Counted from the stretch's first letter, positions 7,910 to 17,250 are shown. The stretch is 64,000 nucleotides of DNA from Streptomyces marinisediminis (GCF_026262575.1 NZ_JAPKFL010000019.1:48106-112105), one strand, 5' to 3'. Translations and numbers: made by a program. The notes: generated by a model not told the origin, from the letters alone.

Positions 7910-10900
7910 CCGCCGATGCACGTGCCCCTGTCCCGCTGCCGCGTTCCGGCTCTGCGACGACCGCCGGCACCCGCTTCCGGTTGCACCGCGCGGGCATCCA
8001 CAACGTCTGGCAGTACGACGAGCAGGAGTTCGCCTTCGGCGACGGGCGGCTGCTGCTGCGCGGCAAGAACGGCGCGGGGAAGTCCAAGGCCCTGGAGATG
8101 CTGCTCCCGTATCTGCTGGACGGCGACTCCCGGGCGCTGGACGCCACGGGCACCGGCCGGACCACGCTCGCCTGGCTGATGCTGGACGGGTTCGAGCAGA
8201 CCAATCGGCTCGGCTACCTGTGGGTGGAGTTCCGGGGCACGACCGACGACGGCGGCCCCCGCCACCTCACGCTCGGTGCCGCCGTCCGTGCCTCGAAGTC
8301 GACGCAGAAGGCGCTGCCGACGTTCTTCGTCACCCCGCTGCGCGTCGGCGAGGACCTGCACCTGGTAGAAAACGGCAAGCCCCTGCCGGTCGACCGTCTC
8401 AAGGAGATCGTCGGCTCCGACAACACGACCGAACGTGCGGTCCTCCACCGCTCCCGGGTGGCCCGGGAACTGTTCGGCATCACCGACGCCACCCGCTACC
8501 GCAACCTCACCCAGCTCCTCCACCGGCTGCGGCGCCCCACCGTCGGGGACCGCATCGAGCACGGGGGACTGGCCCTGCTGCTGAGCGAGACCCTGCCGGG
8601 GCTCGACGAGGACGTGGTCGAGAAGGTGGCGCGCAACCTCCACGACCTCGACACCGTACGTGACGAGCTCGGCCGCCTGGAGCGTACCGATGCGGCGCTG
8701 CGCACGTTCCTCACCAGCTACCGCGGCTACCTGGCCGGAGTCCTGCGCACCTTCGCGCAGGCGGTGAGCCGGGAACTGGACGTCCTCGCGCAGCGACGCC
8801 GGGCAGCCGGAGACGCCGCACAGCGGACCAGCGAGCTGAGGACACAGGAAGGGGAGTCGGAAGCCCGGCTGGCAACCCTGCGCGACGAGGAGGAAACCGC
8901 CCGGACCGATCTCGCCGCCCTGCACGCCAGCCGCGCCTACCGCAGCCTGCGCGAACTGTCGGAGCGCCGCAGCACGGTGGAGGCACTGCACACCGCCGCC
9001 GCGGCCGCCTTCACCGCCCTCGGCAACGCACACGGCGCAGAAGAAGGCGCGGCCGAGCGGCTGGCCGACGGCGTCGAGCATTTCGGGAGCCGGCTCACCG
9101 AACTGGGCACCGAACACCGGGAACTGCTGGCGCAGGCGGAGAAGGCCGGGCTTCCCACCGGCCATCTCGGCGAGGCAGTCGCTCTGCCCCGCACGGTCCG
9201 CTCCCAGGCCGTCGAGACCGAGCTGACCGCTCCGGACGGGGAGACGCACATCGTGCGGCACCGGCCGGTTGTCCGCGTGGACACGGCCACGGTGCGGGAC
9301 GGGCTGCGCTCCTGGCAGGACCAACTGGAGGGCGCCGAGACGGTCGTGAAGAACCGGACCCGGATGGTCCAGGAGGTGACGCGCCTCATCAAGCGGGCCG
9401 AGGAGGTCCGGACCCGGGCAGCACAGGCCGATGCCGAGCGGGAACGGCTGGAGGGTGAGACGGAAGAGGCCGCCGGCCGACTTGAGGCCGGCCGCGAGAA
9501 GGTCGCCGAGGAGAGCGGTGCATATGCCCACCAGGTCGCCGAGTGGGTCACCCGCACGCAGGCCGCCGTCGGACCCGACTGCCCGTCGCTGGACGCCGTC
9601 CGCACCGCGGTCACCCGCGAGAGCTCCACCGACGCCCCGTTCGCGGACCGCACGCTCCCGCCCGACATCGACAGCCAGGTGCGGCAAGCCGCTCACGCCG
9701 CACTGGAGCCTTACGGCGAGGAACTCACCGGGCGCCGGGACGCCCTGGCACTCGCTGCCGGCCGGCTCGACGAAGAACTCGACCGCCTGGCGAGTCAGAA
9801 GCAGGACTGGGAGCGGCGTACCGATCCCGAGCCGCCGGTCCCCTACCACCGCGTCGCCGAAAGGACACCGGGCAGCGGAGCACCCTTCTACCGGCTGGTG
9901 GACTTCACGGATGACCTGACTCCCGCCGACCGGACCGGTCTGGAGGCGGCACTGGAGGCCGGTGGGATCCTGGACGCGTGGGTTGGCGCGGACGGCGCCC
10001 TTGTCGATCCCCGCACCCGTGACACTCTGCTGCGCCCCGGTCCCGCGTTGCCGGACGGGCCGACCCTCGCCTCGGCCCTGCACCCGGTGCCCCAGGCGGG
10101 GTGCGGCGTCGCATCCGAGCAGGTGGAACGCCTGTTGGCCGCCATCGCGCTCGCACCGGCCGAGGAAACGAACGCTCACGACGCGGTGTACTACGACGGA
10201 AGCTGGCGTCTGGGCGTGCTCAGCGGCCGGCACCACAAGAAGGTCGCCGAGTACGTGGGAGCCGCCGTACGCGCCGAGACCCGGCGGCGCATCCTCGCCG
10301 AACTGGAGGAGCGGCTCACGCAGACGCGGCAGCGATTGGCCGACGCCCGTCACGAACTCGCCGAGGCCGATGCCCGGCGCCGGGCCCTCCGGCTCGCGGA
10401 GCAGGACTTCCCCCGGGCACGAGGTCTGGCCGACGCCTGGAGCAGAACCGAGTCGGACGAGAGGGCACTGCACGATCTGACCGCCAAGGCGACCCGCGCG
10501 GCCCGTGCGGCCGAGGAAGCACGCGCTCTCGCCGTAGCGGCGCGCGCCGAGGCGGATGCCACCGCCACCGCCCATGACCTGCCCAGCGACCCCGCCGAAC
10601 TGGAACGCGTACGCACCGCGCTGGCCGCCCTGCTCACCGGCATCGGACATCTGCGCAGGGCAGTCGGCAGCACGGGTGAGCGGCTCGGCGCCCATCACGC
10701 CGATGCCGAGCGGTACGAACGCGCCCTTGACGACCGCCTGGCCGCGGAGGAGAACTACCGGCTCCGCCTCACCGGACTGCGTACCGCACAACAGGACCTG
10801 CACACCCGCGAGGAGGCCATCGGGGCGACCGAAGACGAGATCCTCACCCGCGAGCAGGAAGCCAGGCAACGCATCACGCACGCCGTCCAGATCCTTCCGG

Positions 10901-12144
10901 CGGCACGACGAACTCGCGACGAACTCCACGACCTGCGCGTGCGTGCGGAAGAGGAGGAGAAGCGCCTGCGCGGTGATCTGGCCGACCAGGAAGCGGCGGT
11001 CATCGACACCGGCAGCATCCTGCGCGGCGCACTCGGCCGGCCGGAGGTGGTGCGCGGCGCCGGACTGGACCGGTCCGCGCTGCCCGAGGAGGTGGCGGAC
11101 GATCCCGGCTCGGACGTCCGCAGCCGTCTACGCGCGCTACAGGATCTGGCCGACGCGGTAGAACAGGCCCTCGGCCGCCCGAAAGACGAGGTGTCGGACA
11201 GCACCCTACTCAACCGGCACACCGACCTGCGCGACCAACTGGCCGGCGGGTTCGACGCACAGATGGAGGAACGCGACGGGATCAAGGTGTGCCGTCTGAT
11301 CGACGACCACGGTACCCACGACGTCGCGGCCGTGGGCGAGCGGATCGCCGTCCAGGCCGCCGAGGCCCGGGGGCGGCTCACCGAGCGCGAACGTGAGGTG
11401 TTCCAGCGATTCCTGACCGGCGAACTCGGCGACCACCTCTCGGCCCAGGTCATCACCGCGGCGAATCTGGTCGCGGCTCTCAACGACACCCTGCGGACCG
11501 TACGCACCTCCCACGGTCTCGGTGTGGAACTGCTGTGGAAGCTGGACGAGGACGTGGACGCGGACGTGCGGGCTGCCGTCGAGCTGCTGCGCAGCCCGTC
11601 GAGTCTGCGCACGCGCGAGCAGACCGAGCAGCTCCTCGAGGTACTGCAACGCCGGATCGAGGACGCCAGACGGGCCGATCCTTCGGCCGGTTACGCCGCC
11701 CATCTGCGGACCGCGCTGGACTACCGCGACTGGTTCCGCTTCCACACCTTCGTGGTCGAGGACGCCGCCCCGGGACGCAGGCGGAGACTGACCGGCCGCA
11801 CCGGACTCAGCCAGGGCGAGCAGCGAGTGCTCTCCTACCTGGTGCTCTTCGCCGCGGCCGCCGCCCACTTCACCAGTCTCGCCGAGTCGGCGCCGCAAGC
11901 ACCGCGGCTGATCCTGCTCGACGACGCCTTCGCCAAGGTCGACGAACCCACCCACGGGCGACTGGGGCGGATCCTCGTCGACCTCAACCTCGACTTCGTC
12001 CTCACCAGCGAACGGCTCATGGGCAATTGGCCGGAGGTGCCGTCCCTGCACATCTACGAGTGCCTCCGTGATCCCCATGTGCGCGGGGTGGCCACCTTGC
12101 ACTACACCTGGAACGGCCGGCATCGGCGTCTGGTGTCCGTATGA
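7906..12144 (+). CDS. jetC: Wadjet SMC-like ATPase JetC (TIGR02680 type)
   Basis: A 1412-residue SMC/MukB-like ATPase, the motor of the Wadjet complex. Walker A is GKNGAGKS (residues 53-60). A very long Glu/Ala/Arg-rich coiled coil with a central hinge region fills the middle. At the C-terminus the ABC signature LSQGEQ (about 1300-1306) is followed by Walker B LILLDDAFAKVD (about 1334-1345). All ATPase elements are intact. A GGAGGAG RBS precedes the ATG, which overlaps the jetB stop. The gene ends with a 4-nt overlap into jetD. The reverse strand carries a long open frame here that is only a mirror of the codon bias. Confidence 0.92.
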   Translation: MTADARAPVPLPRSGSATTAGTRFRLHRAGIHNVWQYDEQEFAFGDGRLLLRGKNGAGKSKALEMLLPYLLDGDSRALDATGTGRTTLAWLMLDGFEQTNRLGYLWVEFRGTTDDGGPRHLTLGAAVRASKSTQKALPTFFVTPLRVGEDLHLVENGKPLPVDRLKEIVGSDNTTERAVLHRSRVARELFGITDATRYRNLTQLLHRLRRPTVGDRIEHGGLALLLSETLPGLDEDVVEKVARNLHDLDTVRDELGRLERTDAALRTFLTSYRGYLAGVLRTFAQAVSRELDVLAQRRRAAGDAAQRTSELRTQEGESEARLATLRDEEETARTDLAALHASRAYRSLRELSERRSTVEALHTAAAAAFTALGNAHGAEEGAAERLADGVEHFGSRLTELGTEHRELLAQAEKAGLPTGHLGEAVALPRTVRSQAVETELTAPDGETHIVRHRPVVRVDTATVRDGLRSWQDQLEGAETVVKNRTRMVQEVTRLIKRAEEVRTRAAQADAERERLEGETEEAAGRLEAGREKVAEESGAYAHQVAEWVTRTQAAVGPDCPSLDAVRTAVTRESSTDAPFADRTLPPDIDSQVRQAAHAALEPYGEELTGRRDALALAAGRLDEELDRLASQKQDWERRTDPEPPVPYHRVAERTPGSGAPFYRLVDFTDDLTPADRTGLEAALEAGGILDAWVGADGALVDPRTRDTLLRPGPALPDGPTLASALHPVPQAGCGVASEQVERLLAAIALAPAEETNAHDAVYYDGSWRLGVLSGRHHKKVAEYVGAAVRAETRRRILAELEERLTQTRQRLADARHELAEADARRRALRLAEQDFPRARGLADAWSRTESDERALHDLTAKATRAARAAEEARALAVAARAEADATATAHDLPSDPAELERVRTALAALLTGIGHLRRAVGSTGERLGAHHADAERYERALDDRLAAEENYRLRLTGLRTAQQDLHTREEAIGATEDEILTREQEARQRITHAVQILPAARRTRDELHDLRVRAEEEEKRLRGDLADQEAAVIDTGSILRGALGRPEVVRGAGLDRSALPEEVADDPGSDVRSRLRALQDLADAVEQALGRPKDEVSDSTLLNRHTDLRDQLAGGFDAQMEERDGIKVCRLIDDHGTHDVAAVGERIAVQAAEARGRLTEREREVFQRFLTGELGDHLSAQVITAANLVAALNDTLRTVRTSHGLGVELLWKLDEDVDADVRAAVELLRSPSSLRTREQTEQLLEVLQRRIEDARRADPSAGYAAHLRTALDYRDWFRFHTFVVEDAAPGRRRRLTGRTGLSQGEQRVLSYLVLFAAAAAHFTSLAESAPQAPRLILLDDAFAKVDEPTHGRLGRILVDLNLDFVLTSERLMGNWPEVPSLHIYECLRDPHVRGVATLHYTWNGRHRRLVSV

Positions 12145-13421
12145 GCAAGCTGCCCGCCGCGACACGGGACTGGCTGGCCGGCCCCGGGCTCACCCGGCTC
12201 TGGGAGGCGGTACGCAAGCGCCTGGAAGGCAACGGCCTACAGGCCACCGGCTCCCTCCGGCTGACCTCGGTGAGCACCCAGGAACGCAACGACCTGTCGC
12301 TTCTGCTGGGCAAACCCGTCACGGGTGCTGCCGTGACTGTGCGCCTCGACGCGCTCGACACGCGGCTGCGCGCCTCGGGGGCCGGACTCGGGCTCAGAGG
12401 GGTCCTGGAGGAAATCGGCCCGCCGCTCACCGACCGCCGGGCCGTCCGCGCGGGTATCACGGCACGGCGCGAGCACATGTGGTCGTCGCTCACCTCGGCG
12501 CTGGACGCCTCTCCGCTTGCCGGCCAGGAGTGGACCGGCCGGTGGTACGACCTGCTGCGCCGTACCGGCGTACCGAGAGGAGTGACGCCCGAAACGGCGG
12601 TACGCACACTTCAGCAGGCTGTCCAGGTCCTCACCGTACTGCTCGGCCCGGAGCGGGGTGGCACCCGAGGCCGAGGAGAACTCGCGGCCCTGGCGACCGG
12701 GTCCGCGCACGGCCTGGACGACGGCACCTGGCTCGCGCGCCTCGTCCAGCGTGGCATCGCCCTCGCCCACGGCACCGAGTTTCCCGGCGACGCGGCCGGC
12801 CGACGTGCGCTGTGGCGCCTGGTGTCCGTCACACCGGACGAGGTCTCCAGCACAGTGCTGACCTACGGGCTGCGACCCGTCGGCGGAGGCTGGCGGGAGC
12901 AGGCCCTGCGGGAGCGGGCCGCCCATCACGCCGAAACCCACCTCACACTGCGCGATCTGCACGGCCTGCGGCTGCAACTGCCCGCCGGAACAGCGATCCA
13001 CATCTGTGAGAATCCGCGCGTGGTGGAGGCTGCGGCCGACGCGGCTTGCGTCCGCCCCCTAGTGTGCACCTCCGGCAGCGCCGCCACGGTGATCCTCACG
13101 CTCCTCGATGCCCTCGCCGCCACCGGCTGCCATTTCGCGTACCACGGCGACTTCGACTGGCCGGGCATCGCTCTGGCGAATCGGATCATCCGCCGCTACA
13201 AGGCCCTGCCGTGGCGCATGGGTGCCGAGGACTACGAGCACCTGGCCGCTCGCAGCCAGGCCGAGGGAATCCCTCAGCTACCGCTCGACGGCCGGCCTGT
13301 CGACGCGTCCTGGGATCCGGACGTCACCCCCGCCATGACCGCCCTCGGCGTCGCGCTCCACGAGGAGGCCACCCTCGACCTTCTGGTGGACGACCTGTCG
13401 GCCGGAGGCAGGAACGCCTGA
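12141..13421 (+). CDS. jetD: Wadjet nuclease subunit JetD (TIGR02679, DUF3323/DUF2399)
   Basis: A 426-residue protein of the TIGR02679 family. The C-terminal half is a Toprim-like nuclease domain: the catalytic glutamate is in ICENP (Glu290) and the metal-binding DxD is DFDWPG (Asp337/Asp339). Both are intact, so the complex should be able to cut DNA. The N-terminal part corresponds to DUF3323, the arm that binds the SMC core. With JetA, JetB and JetC it makes a complete DUF2397/2398/2399-type Wadjet operon in the order A-B-C-D. I leave the Wadjet type number open because naming schemes differ. The stop at 13421 is followed by convergent genes on the other strand. Confidence 0.9.
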   Translation: MSKLPAATRDWLAGPGLTRLWEAVRKRLEGNGLQATGSLRLTSVSTQERNDLSLLLGKPVTGAAVTVRLDALDTRLRASGAGLGLRGVLEEIGPPLTDRRAVRAGITARREHMWSSLTSALDASPLAGQEWTGRWYDLLRRTGVPRGVTPETAVRTLQQAVQVLTVLLGPERGGTRGRGELAALATGSAHGLDDGTWLARLVQRGIALAHGTEFPGDAAGRRALWRLVSVTPDEVSSTVLTYGLRPVGGGWREQALRERAAHHAETHLTLRDLHGLRLQLPAGTAIHICENPRVVEAAADAACVRPLVCTSGSAATVILTLLDALAATGCHFAYHGDFDWPGIALANRIIRRYKALPWRMGAEDYEHLAARSQAEGIPQLPLDGRPVDASWDPDVTPAMTALGVALHEEATLDLLVDDLSAGGRNA

Positions 13422-13474
13422 AGGCGCACAGCAGGTGCTCAGGGTGCGAGCCCGGGGCTCCGGAAGCCGACCGT

Positions 13475-13678
13475 CTACCTGACGTCGATCATCCGGACCG
13501 GCTGCCCGGTGGTGCGGGCGATGGTTTCGAAGTCCCGGTCGTAGTGCAGCAGTGTGAGTCCTGCTTGTTCCGCGGCCGCAGCCACGAGAAGGTCGACGGC
13601 TCCGGCACTGCGATGCTCCCCCTTGGCCGTGAGCCCGCGCTGGACGACGCGGGCGCGCCGGTAGACGCCGTCGGGCAT
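13475..13678 (-). pseudogene. VapC-type PIN toxin remnant (C-terminal half)
   Basis: The translation (VQRGLTAKGEHRSAG, DLLVAAAAEQAGL, LLHYDRDFETIA, TGQP) matches the second half of VapC ribonucleases, including two of the acidic residues of the PIN active site. The frame can be followed a little upstream (NQFTWCPMPD), but the N-terminal first third with the first catalytic Asp is missing, and no VapB antitoxin is adjacent. It lies directly downstream of the QatC-like gene on the same strand and is probably decayed. Confidence 0.6.
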
Positions 13679-13758
13679 GGGGCACCAGGTGAACTGGTTC
13701 AGCCGTCCCTGGATGGCTCCGGTTCCGGTCCGGTGCGAGCAGGTCTCGCCGGTGCCGT

Positions 13759-15081
13759 CTACGCCGCACCGGCTGCCTCGGCCGCAGCCGCCGGCTGAAT
13801 CAGCCGGGCCAGTTCCTCACGCCCGCGCCTGATGACGTCGAGCGCCGATGCCGGATCCGTACCCGGCGGCAACGGAGTATCGGTGAGCACGTCCGTAAGC
13901 GTGTACCGGCCGAGCAGCCACCGCTGCAGTGCACGCCAGTCGGTGCCCCGGTTGAAGGAGAGGTTGTTCTCCCATGGCGACGCCTCGTACCGGGTACCGT
14001 CGGCGCCGTTCGCGTGGAGCAGCCCGGAGCGGCGCACCAGACACGGGAAGCAGACGCCGCAGTTGGCGATGGGAGGGCCGCCGCTGCGGCGGGTGGGCGG
14101 CTTGCCGCAGCTCAGGGTGGTCTCCAGGTCCGACGGAGTGAGGCCCGCGTCGCGCCCTGCCCTGCACACCTCGCCTTTCGTCAGCTGAGCCAGGGGATTG
14201 ACCACCCGTACCGCGCTCCCGGCGTCGCTCACGGCGGCAATCACAGCGTTCAGACCGGCCAGCGTCCGCGGGTGCACGGAACGGGTGGAGCAGGCGGCCG
14301 AACGCGCGGGCGTCAGAGGTGGATTGAGGGCGACCTGGCCGTTCTCGGGAATGTGGACGGTGGCCACTCCGTGCGCGGTGGCGGCACGGATCGCTCCCGC
14401 CGCGTACAGCAGGCCGCGGGTGCGGGAGGAGGTCTCCAGCCGCAGCCTGGAGCCGTCGCCCGCGGGGGTCTGGCTCATCGGTAGCAGCATCACCGGCCGT
14501 GGCCCGCCCAGTCGCTCGACGGCCTTGTACACCCGCTGCTGGAGACGCAGCAAGCCGATCTCACGGAACATGACGAGCAGCAGCGGCCGAGGATCATCGG
14601 CGCGCGAGCGGGTGGCGGCCCAACTGAGGGAATCCAGCCCACCGGAGAACAGCGCGACTTCCGAGGCACGAGAGTCGCCGGGGAAGATCATCGCCTCCTC
14701 GACCCGATGGCCGGCGAGAGGCCGGAAGTCCACACTCCAATGGTCCCCGGTGAGAATCTGGAGGAGCGCGGTGAAGTGGGTACGGATGGCTGCGCTCTGC
14801 CACCGCTCGTGCTCCGTGACGGGCACGGTGAGGCTGATGCGGCGGGTCCACCGGTCCCGGACGCCGGTCCGGCGTACGTATTTGTCGGCGATGAACGCGG
14901 CTCTGGCGACGCGGAACAGGTCCTCGGCCCAGTCGGGGACCGAACCGGGCAGGTGGTGCCGGCCGGTGACGCGGCGCTCCTTCTCCTGGAAGGCTTCCTC
15001 GCCGATCTCCGTCCAGCGGGCATCGCGAGGCCGGTCCCCGCGGTGGCCGCGCCACCAGAGGAAATGGTCGGGCCCGGTCAT
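13759..15081 (-). CDS. qatC: QueC-like PP-loop protein, QatC-like
   Basis: A 440-residue protein with a QueC-like 7-cyano-7-deazaguanine-synthase fold. The PP-loop SGGLDS lies at residues 146-151. A four-cysteine zinc site near the C-terminal third is formed by LSCGKPP and NCGVCFPC. The extended N-terminal 140 residues (WTRRISLTVPV, LTGDHWSVDFRP) are typical of QatC of the Qat anti-phage system rather than of housekeeping QueC. In Qat the QueC-like protein probably modifies a protein or nucleotide target; the reaction is not settled. The ATG overlaps the QatB-like stop (ATGA). QatA (ATPase) and QatD (TatD-like nuclease) are not found within this window, so the system is partial or a variant. 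Confidence 0.78.
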   Translation of the reverse strand: MTGPDHFLWWRGHRGDRPRDARWTEIGEEAFQEKERRVTGRHHLPGSVPDWAEDLFRVARAAFIADKYVRRTGVRDRWTRRISLTVPVTEHERWQSAAIRTHFTALLQILTGDHWSVDFRPLAGHRVEEAMIFPGDSRASEVALFSGGLDSLSWAATRSRADDPRPLLLVMFREIGLLRLQQRVYKAVERLGGPRPVMLLPMSQTPAGDGSRLRLETSSRTRGLLYAAGAIRAATAHGVATVHIPENGQVALNPPLTPARSAACSTRSVHPRTLAGLNAVIAAVSDAGSAVRVVNPLAQLTKGEVCRAGRDAGLTPSDLETTLSCGKPPTRRSGGPPIANCGVCFPCLVRRSGLLHANGADGTRYEASPWENNLSFNRGTDWRALQRWLLGRYTLTDVLTDTPLPPGTDPASALDVIRRGREELARLIQPAAAAEAAGAA

Positions 15082-15866
15082 GCCGCGGCTCCCTCTTCTC
15101 CGGTGATCTCGTCGGCGATCAGGCCGAGTACCCTGCCGACCGCCCGCGGCACCAGCGACGCGGCGATCTTGGGCAGCACGGCTGACGGGTCCAGCCCACC
15201 GCCCACTACCGACTGCGCGGTGTCCACGGGCTCTGCGAGCTCCGTCGCTTCAGCGGCCACCTCGCAGGGATTCGGCACCAGGTCCACCGTCTTCTCCGCG
15301 ACCCAGTCGGCGATCCTGCCTTCCGGATCGGTCGCGATGAGCACCGGCACTGCCAGCTTGACGTGCTCGGCAACAACGGATCGGAGGAATTCCCCTACCA
15401 CATCGGCGAAGAACACCTGGTAGAGATCGCACAGGATGTCCCAGGCGAAGCCGCCGCCCGCGCCGCCCCCGTTCATGTCGTCGTCCAGCTCGGGGTGCCT
15501 GTCGCGGACATCGCGGACCGCAGCGGCCACGCCCCTGCGCACCGCGGCGTCGGCGAGTGTGCCACCCTCTCCGCCGACCTCGGAGACGAGACGTGCGACA
15601 AGCGCGTCCGCCGGTCCGGCGCCCTCGGCGGCCAGCGAGCTCAGGGCCCCGGCGAGCCGCTCACCGGCCGCGCAGGCCGCGTCGTACAAGCCGAAAGCCG
15701 ATCGATCAGCACGGAGCGTCTCGTGCAGGGCACGTAGATGGTCCGCGGCGATCTCTTCCAGACGCTGATCCGCGTTGCGCGAGTCCGCCCGCCAGCGCGC
15801 CAGCCGTCTCGCAGCGGAACTCCACCGGTCGCCATTCGGCCCCTTCCACCGCGTGGACGTCCCCAC
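15078..15866 (-). CDS. qatB: QatB-like defence protein
   Basis: A 262-residue protein starting, in my choice, at GTG 15866 to give VGTSTRWKGPNGDRW. The GTSxxxxGPxG start is the hallmark I remember for QatB proteins. An in-frame ATG at 15911 is an alternative start. The remainder is helical, with a Gly-rich loop (NGGGAGGG) followed by a hydrophobic helix pair (FAWDILCDLYQVFFADVVGEFL). It has no catalytic motif. It is coupled by a 4-nt overlap to the QatC-like gene, so the two products probably act together. It is the first gene of its transcription unit, with a 341-bp gap upstream. Confidence 0.65.
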   Translation of the reverse strand: MGTSTRWKGPNGDRWSSAARRLARWRADSRNADQRLEEIAADHLRALHETLRADRSAFGLYDAACAAGERLAGALSSLAAEGAGPADALVARLVSEVGGEGGTLADAAVRRGVAAAVRDVRDRHPELDDDMNGGGAGGGFAWDILCDLYQVFFADVVGEFLRSVVAEHVKLAVPVLIATDPEGRIADWVAEKTVDLVPNPCEVAAEATELAEPVDTAQSVVGGGLDPSAVLPKIAASLVPRAVGRVLGLIADEITGEEGAAA

Positions 15867-16207
15867 AGCACCCCCAGCCCGACAATGTCCCTCCCCGCTC
15901 TTCCCAGTCATGGCATCAGACCGGACCATTCCCAGGTAGGGCGCGACTCGGCCAGGGCGGCGCGGACCGGACTGGGAGCCAACCTGCCTCCGGATTCCCT
16001 TCGGAGCCATCCGAGACCACGACAGCCCGACGCCTTGACCATGGGAGATGTCATCCGTGCTGGCACGGCTCGCCAACCGAACCTCGTTCGGGACGAAGAG
16101 GTCGCGGGTGCAGATTTCGCCACTTCTGGCAAAGGGCGAAGGGCCGATCGTGTGATCGCTGTTGGCTCTTCGCCGTGCTCCGGTGCCACGCGGGGGCGGT
16201 GGGCGGG
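15867..16207. other. Intergenic gap at the boundary of the defence island
   Basis: About 340 bp without a convincing gene. It must contain the promoter of the QatB-QatC pair on the minus strand, but I cannot pick out a clear hexamer pair. The base composition is less extreme than to the right, where the very GC-rich cyclase cluster begins, so the island border probably lies here. Confidence 0.4.
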
Positions 16208-16237
16208 GGCCGCACGCGCGGGGTTGCGCGTGCGGCC
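16208..16237 (-). terminator. Strong hairpin terminator of the cyclase cluster
   Basis: A perfect 12-bp inverted repeat (GGCCGCACGCGC / GCGCGTGCGGCC) with a 6-nt loop begins 3 bp beyond the stop codon of the last gene of the cluster. It has no U tract, as is usual in Streptomyces. Confidence 0.75.
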
Positions 16238-16239
16238 GG

Positions 16240-17250
16240 TCAGGCGGGGGTGCCGGGGGAGCCGTTCGCCGTGGGGGGTGGGGGCTCGTGGTGCAGGCGG
16301 CGGAGGACCTCCTCGCCCTGGGGGATGCCGAGGTGGGTGAGCACCTGGGCGAGATGCACGCCGACGTAGCTCCGGTCGTCCTTCGTGAGCCCCCGCAGCG
16401 TCGCGGCCAGGCGCCGTTCCCAGCCGTCCCGGTCGGTGAGCAGGTCCCGGTGGGCCACCGTCCAGTCGAGCACGTCCCGGGCCTGGTCGGGGTGTTGGAG
16501 CAGCCAGAACGCGGCGAGGTCCGCCGGGCCGCCCACGACCACCTCGCGGTAGAAGCGGTACGCCTCCCGGTGCGCCTCTCCGAAGACCGGTGGCAGCGTG
16601 GGCCCGGCGCCGGCGCCCGGTCCGGGCAGGAACCCGGCCGGCGGGTCGAGGAGCCAGTACCTGAGCCCGGCTTCCGGGACCTCTCGCACCTCGCCGGGCG
16701 GCACGACCTGGACGGTGCCGTGGTGCGGCGGTGGCTGCCTCAGCGGGTCGGGCTGCCCGGGCGGCGCCGCCCGCGTGCCGAGGTGGTGAGCGATCAGGTG
16801 CCCGGCCCGCTCCTCCGTCAGCGCGCTGCGGGCGGCGACGACGGGGTCGTGCACGCGCCAGGCGATCTCGTAGCGCGGCCCCGGCCGGGCGGACGGCGTC
16901 GGCCTGCGCGCGGGGAGCTCCACCACGCACCGGCGCTCGGCGAGCGAGACCCACAGGACGGCGAGGAAACGCCCGCCGCGCGCCTCGCCCAGCGTGGGCC
17001 GCGGATACCCCCGGTCACCCGTGCCGCGGGGAGGTTCGAGCCGGTCGCCGCCCTGCCTGGACAGGAACACCATGGCGCGCTCCCCCCGCCCGGAGAGGCG
17101 GAACCTCAGCAACCGCCAGGCGGGGGCGGAGGCCACCGATGCGATCAGCGGTCCGTCCGCTCCGTTCGCCCTGTTCGCTTCGTTCACTGTGTATGCTCCC
17201 GTCGCTCCATTTACTCCGTTCGCTCCGTTCATTCCGCTCACTGCGTTCAC
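16240..17250 (-). CDS. Protein of unknown function, last gene of the cyclase cluster
   Basis: A 336-residue protein starting at GTG 17250, which overlaps the TGA of the P-loop gene (GTGA). The first 30 residues are an Asn/Gly/Ala-rich tract coded by short repeats; the structured part begins near LLRFRLSGRGERAM. A segment with RRCVVELPARRP followed by YEIAWRVHDPVVAARSAL reminds me of SPFH/band-7-like beta-strands, but this is only a tentative resemblance. The C-terminal 130 residues are helical (REAYRFYREVVVGG, WLLQHPDQARDVLDW). No catalytic motif or membrane helix is clear. As the last coupled gene with no known domain, it could be the effector or adaptor of the cluster. Confidence 0.7.
   Translation of the reverse strand: MNAVSGMNGANGVNGATGAYTVNEANRANGADGPLIASVASAPAWRLLRFRLSGRGERAMVFLSRQGGDRLEPPRGTGDRGYPRPTLGEARGGRFLAVLWVSLAERRCVVELPARRPTPSARPGPRYEIAWRVHDPVVAARSALTEERAGHLIAHHLGTRAAPPGQPDPLRQPPPHHGTVQVVPPGEVREVPEAGLRYWLLDPPAGFLPGPGAGAGPTLPPVFGEAHREAYRFYREVVVGGPADLAAFWLLQHPDQARDVLDWTVAHRDLLTDRDGWERRLAATLRGLTKDDRSYVGVHLAQVLTHLGIPQGEEVLRRLHHEPPPPTANGSPGTPA
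17157..17250 (-). repeat. Short tandem repeats encoding an Asn-rich start
   Basis: Irregular 6-12 bp repeats related to CGTTCGCTCC on the plus strand. They encode Asn-Gly/Ala units (MNGANG, VNGATG, VNEANRANG) on the minus strand. This tract is distinctly less GC-rich at codon position 3 than the gene bodies on either side. Confidence 0.6.

Noticed and set aside
7831..10929. 1032-codon open frame on the minus strand inside jetC
   Set aside because: It is antisense to the clearly identified JetC ATPase and has no recognisable domain; it arises from high third-position G/C.
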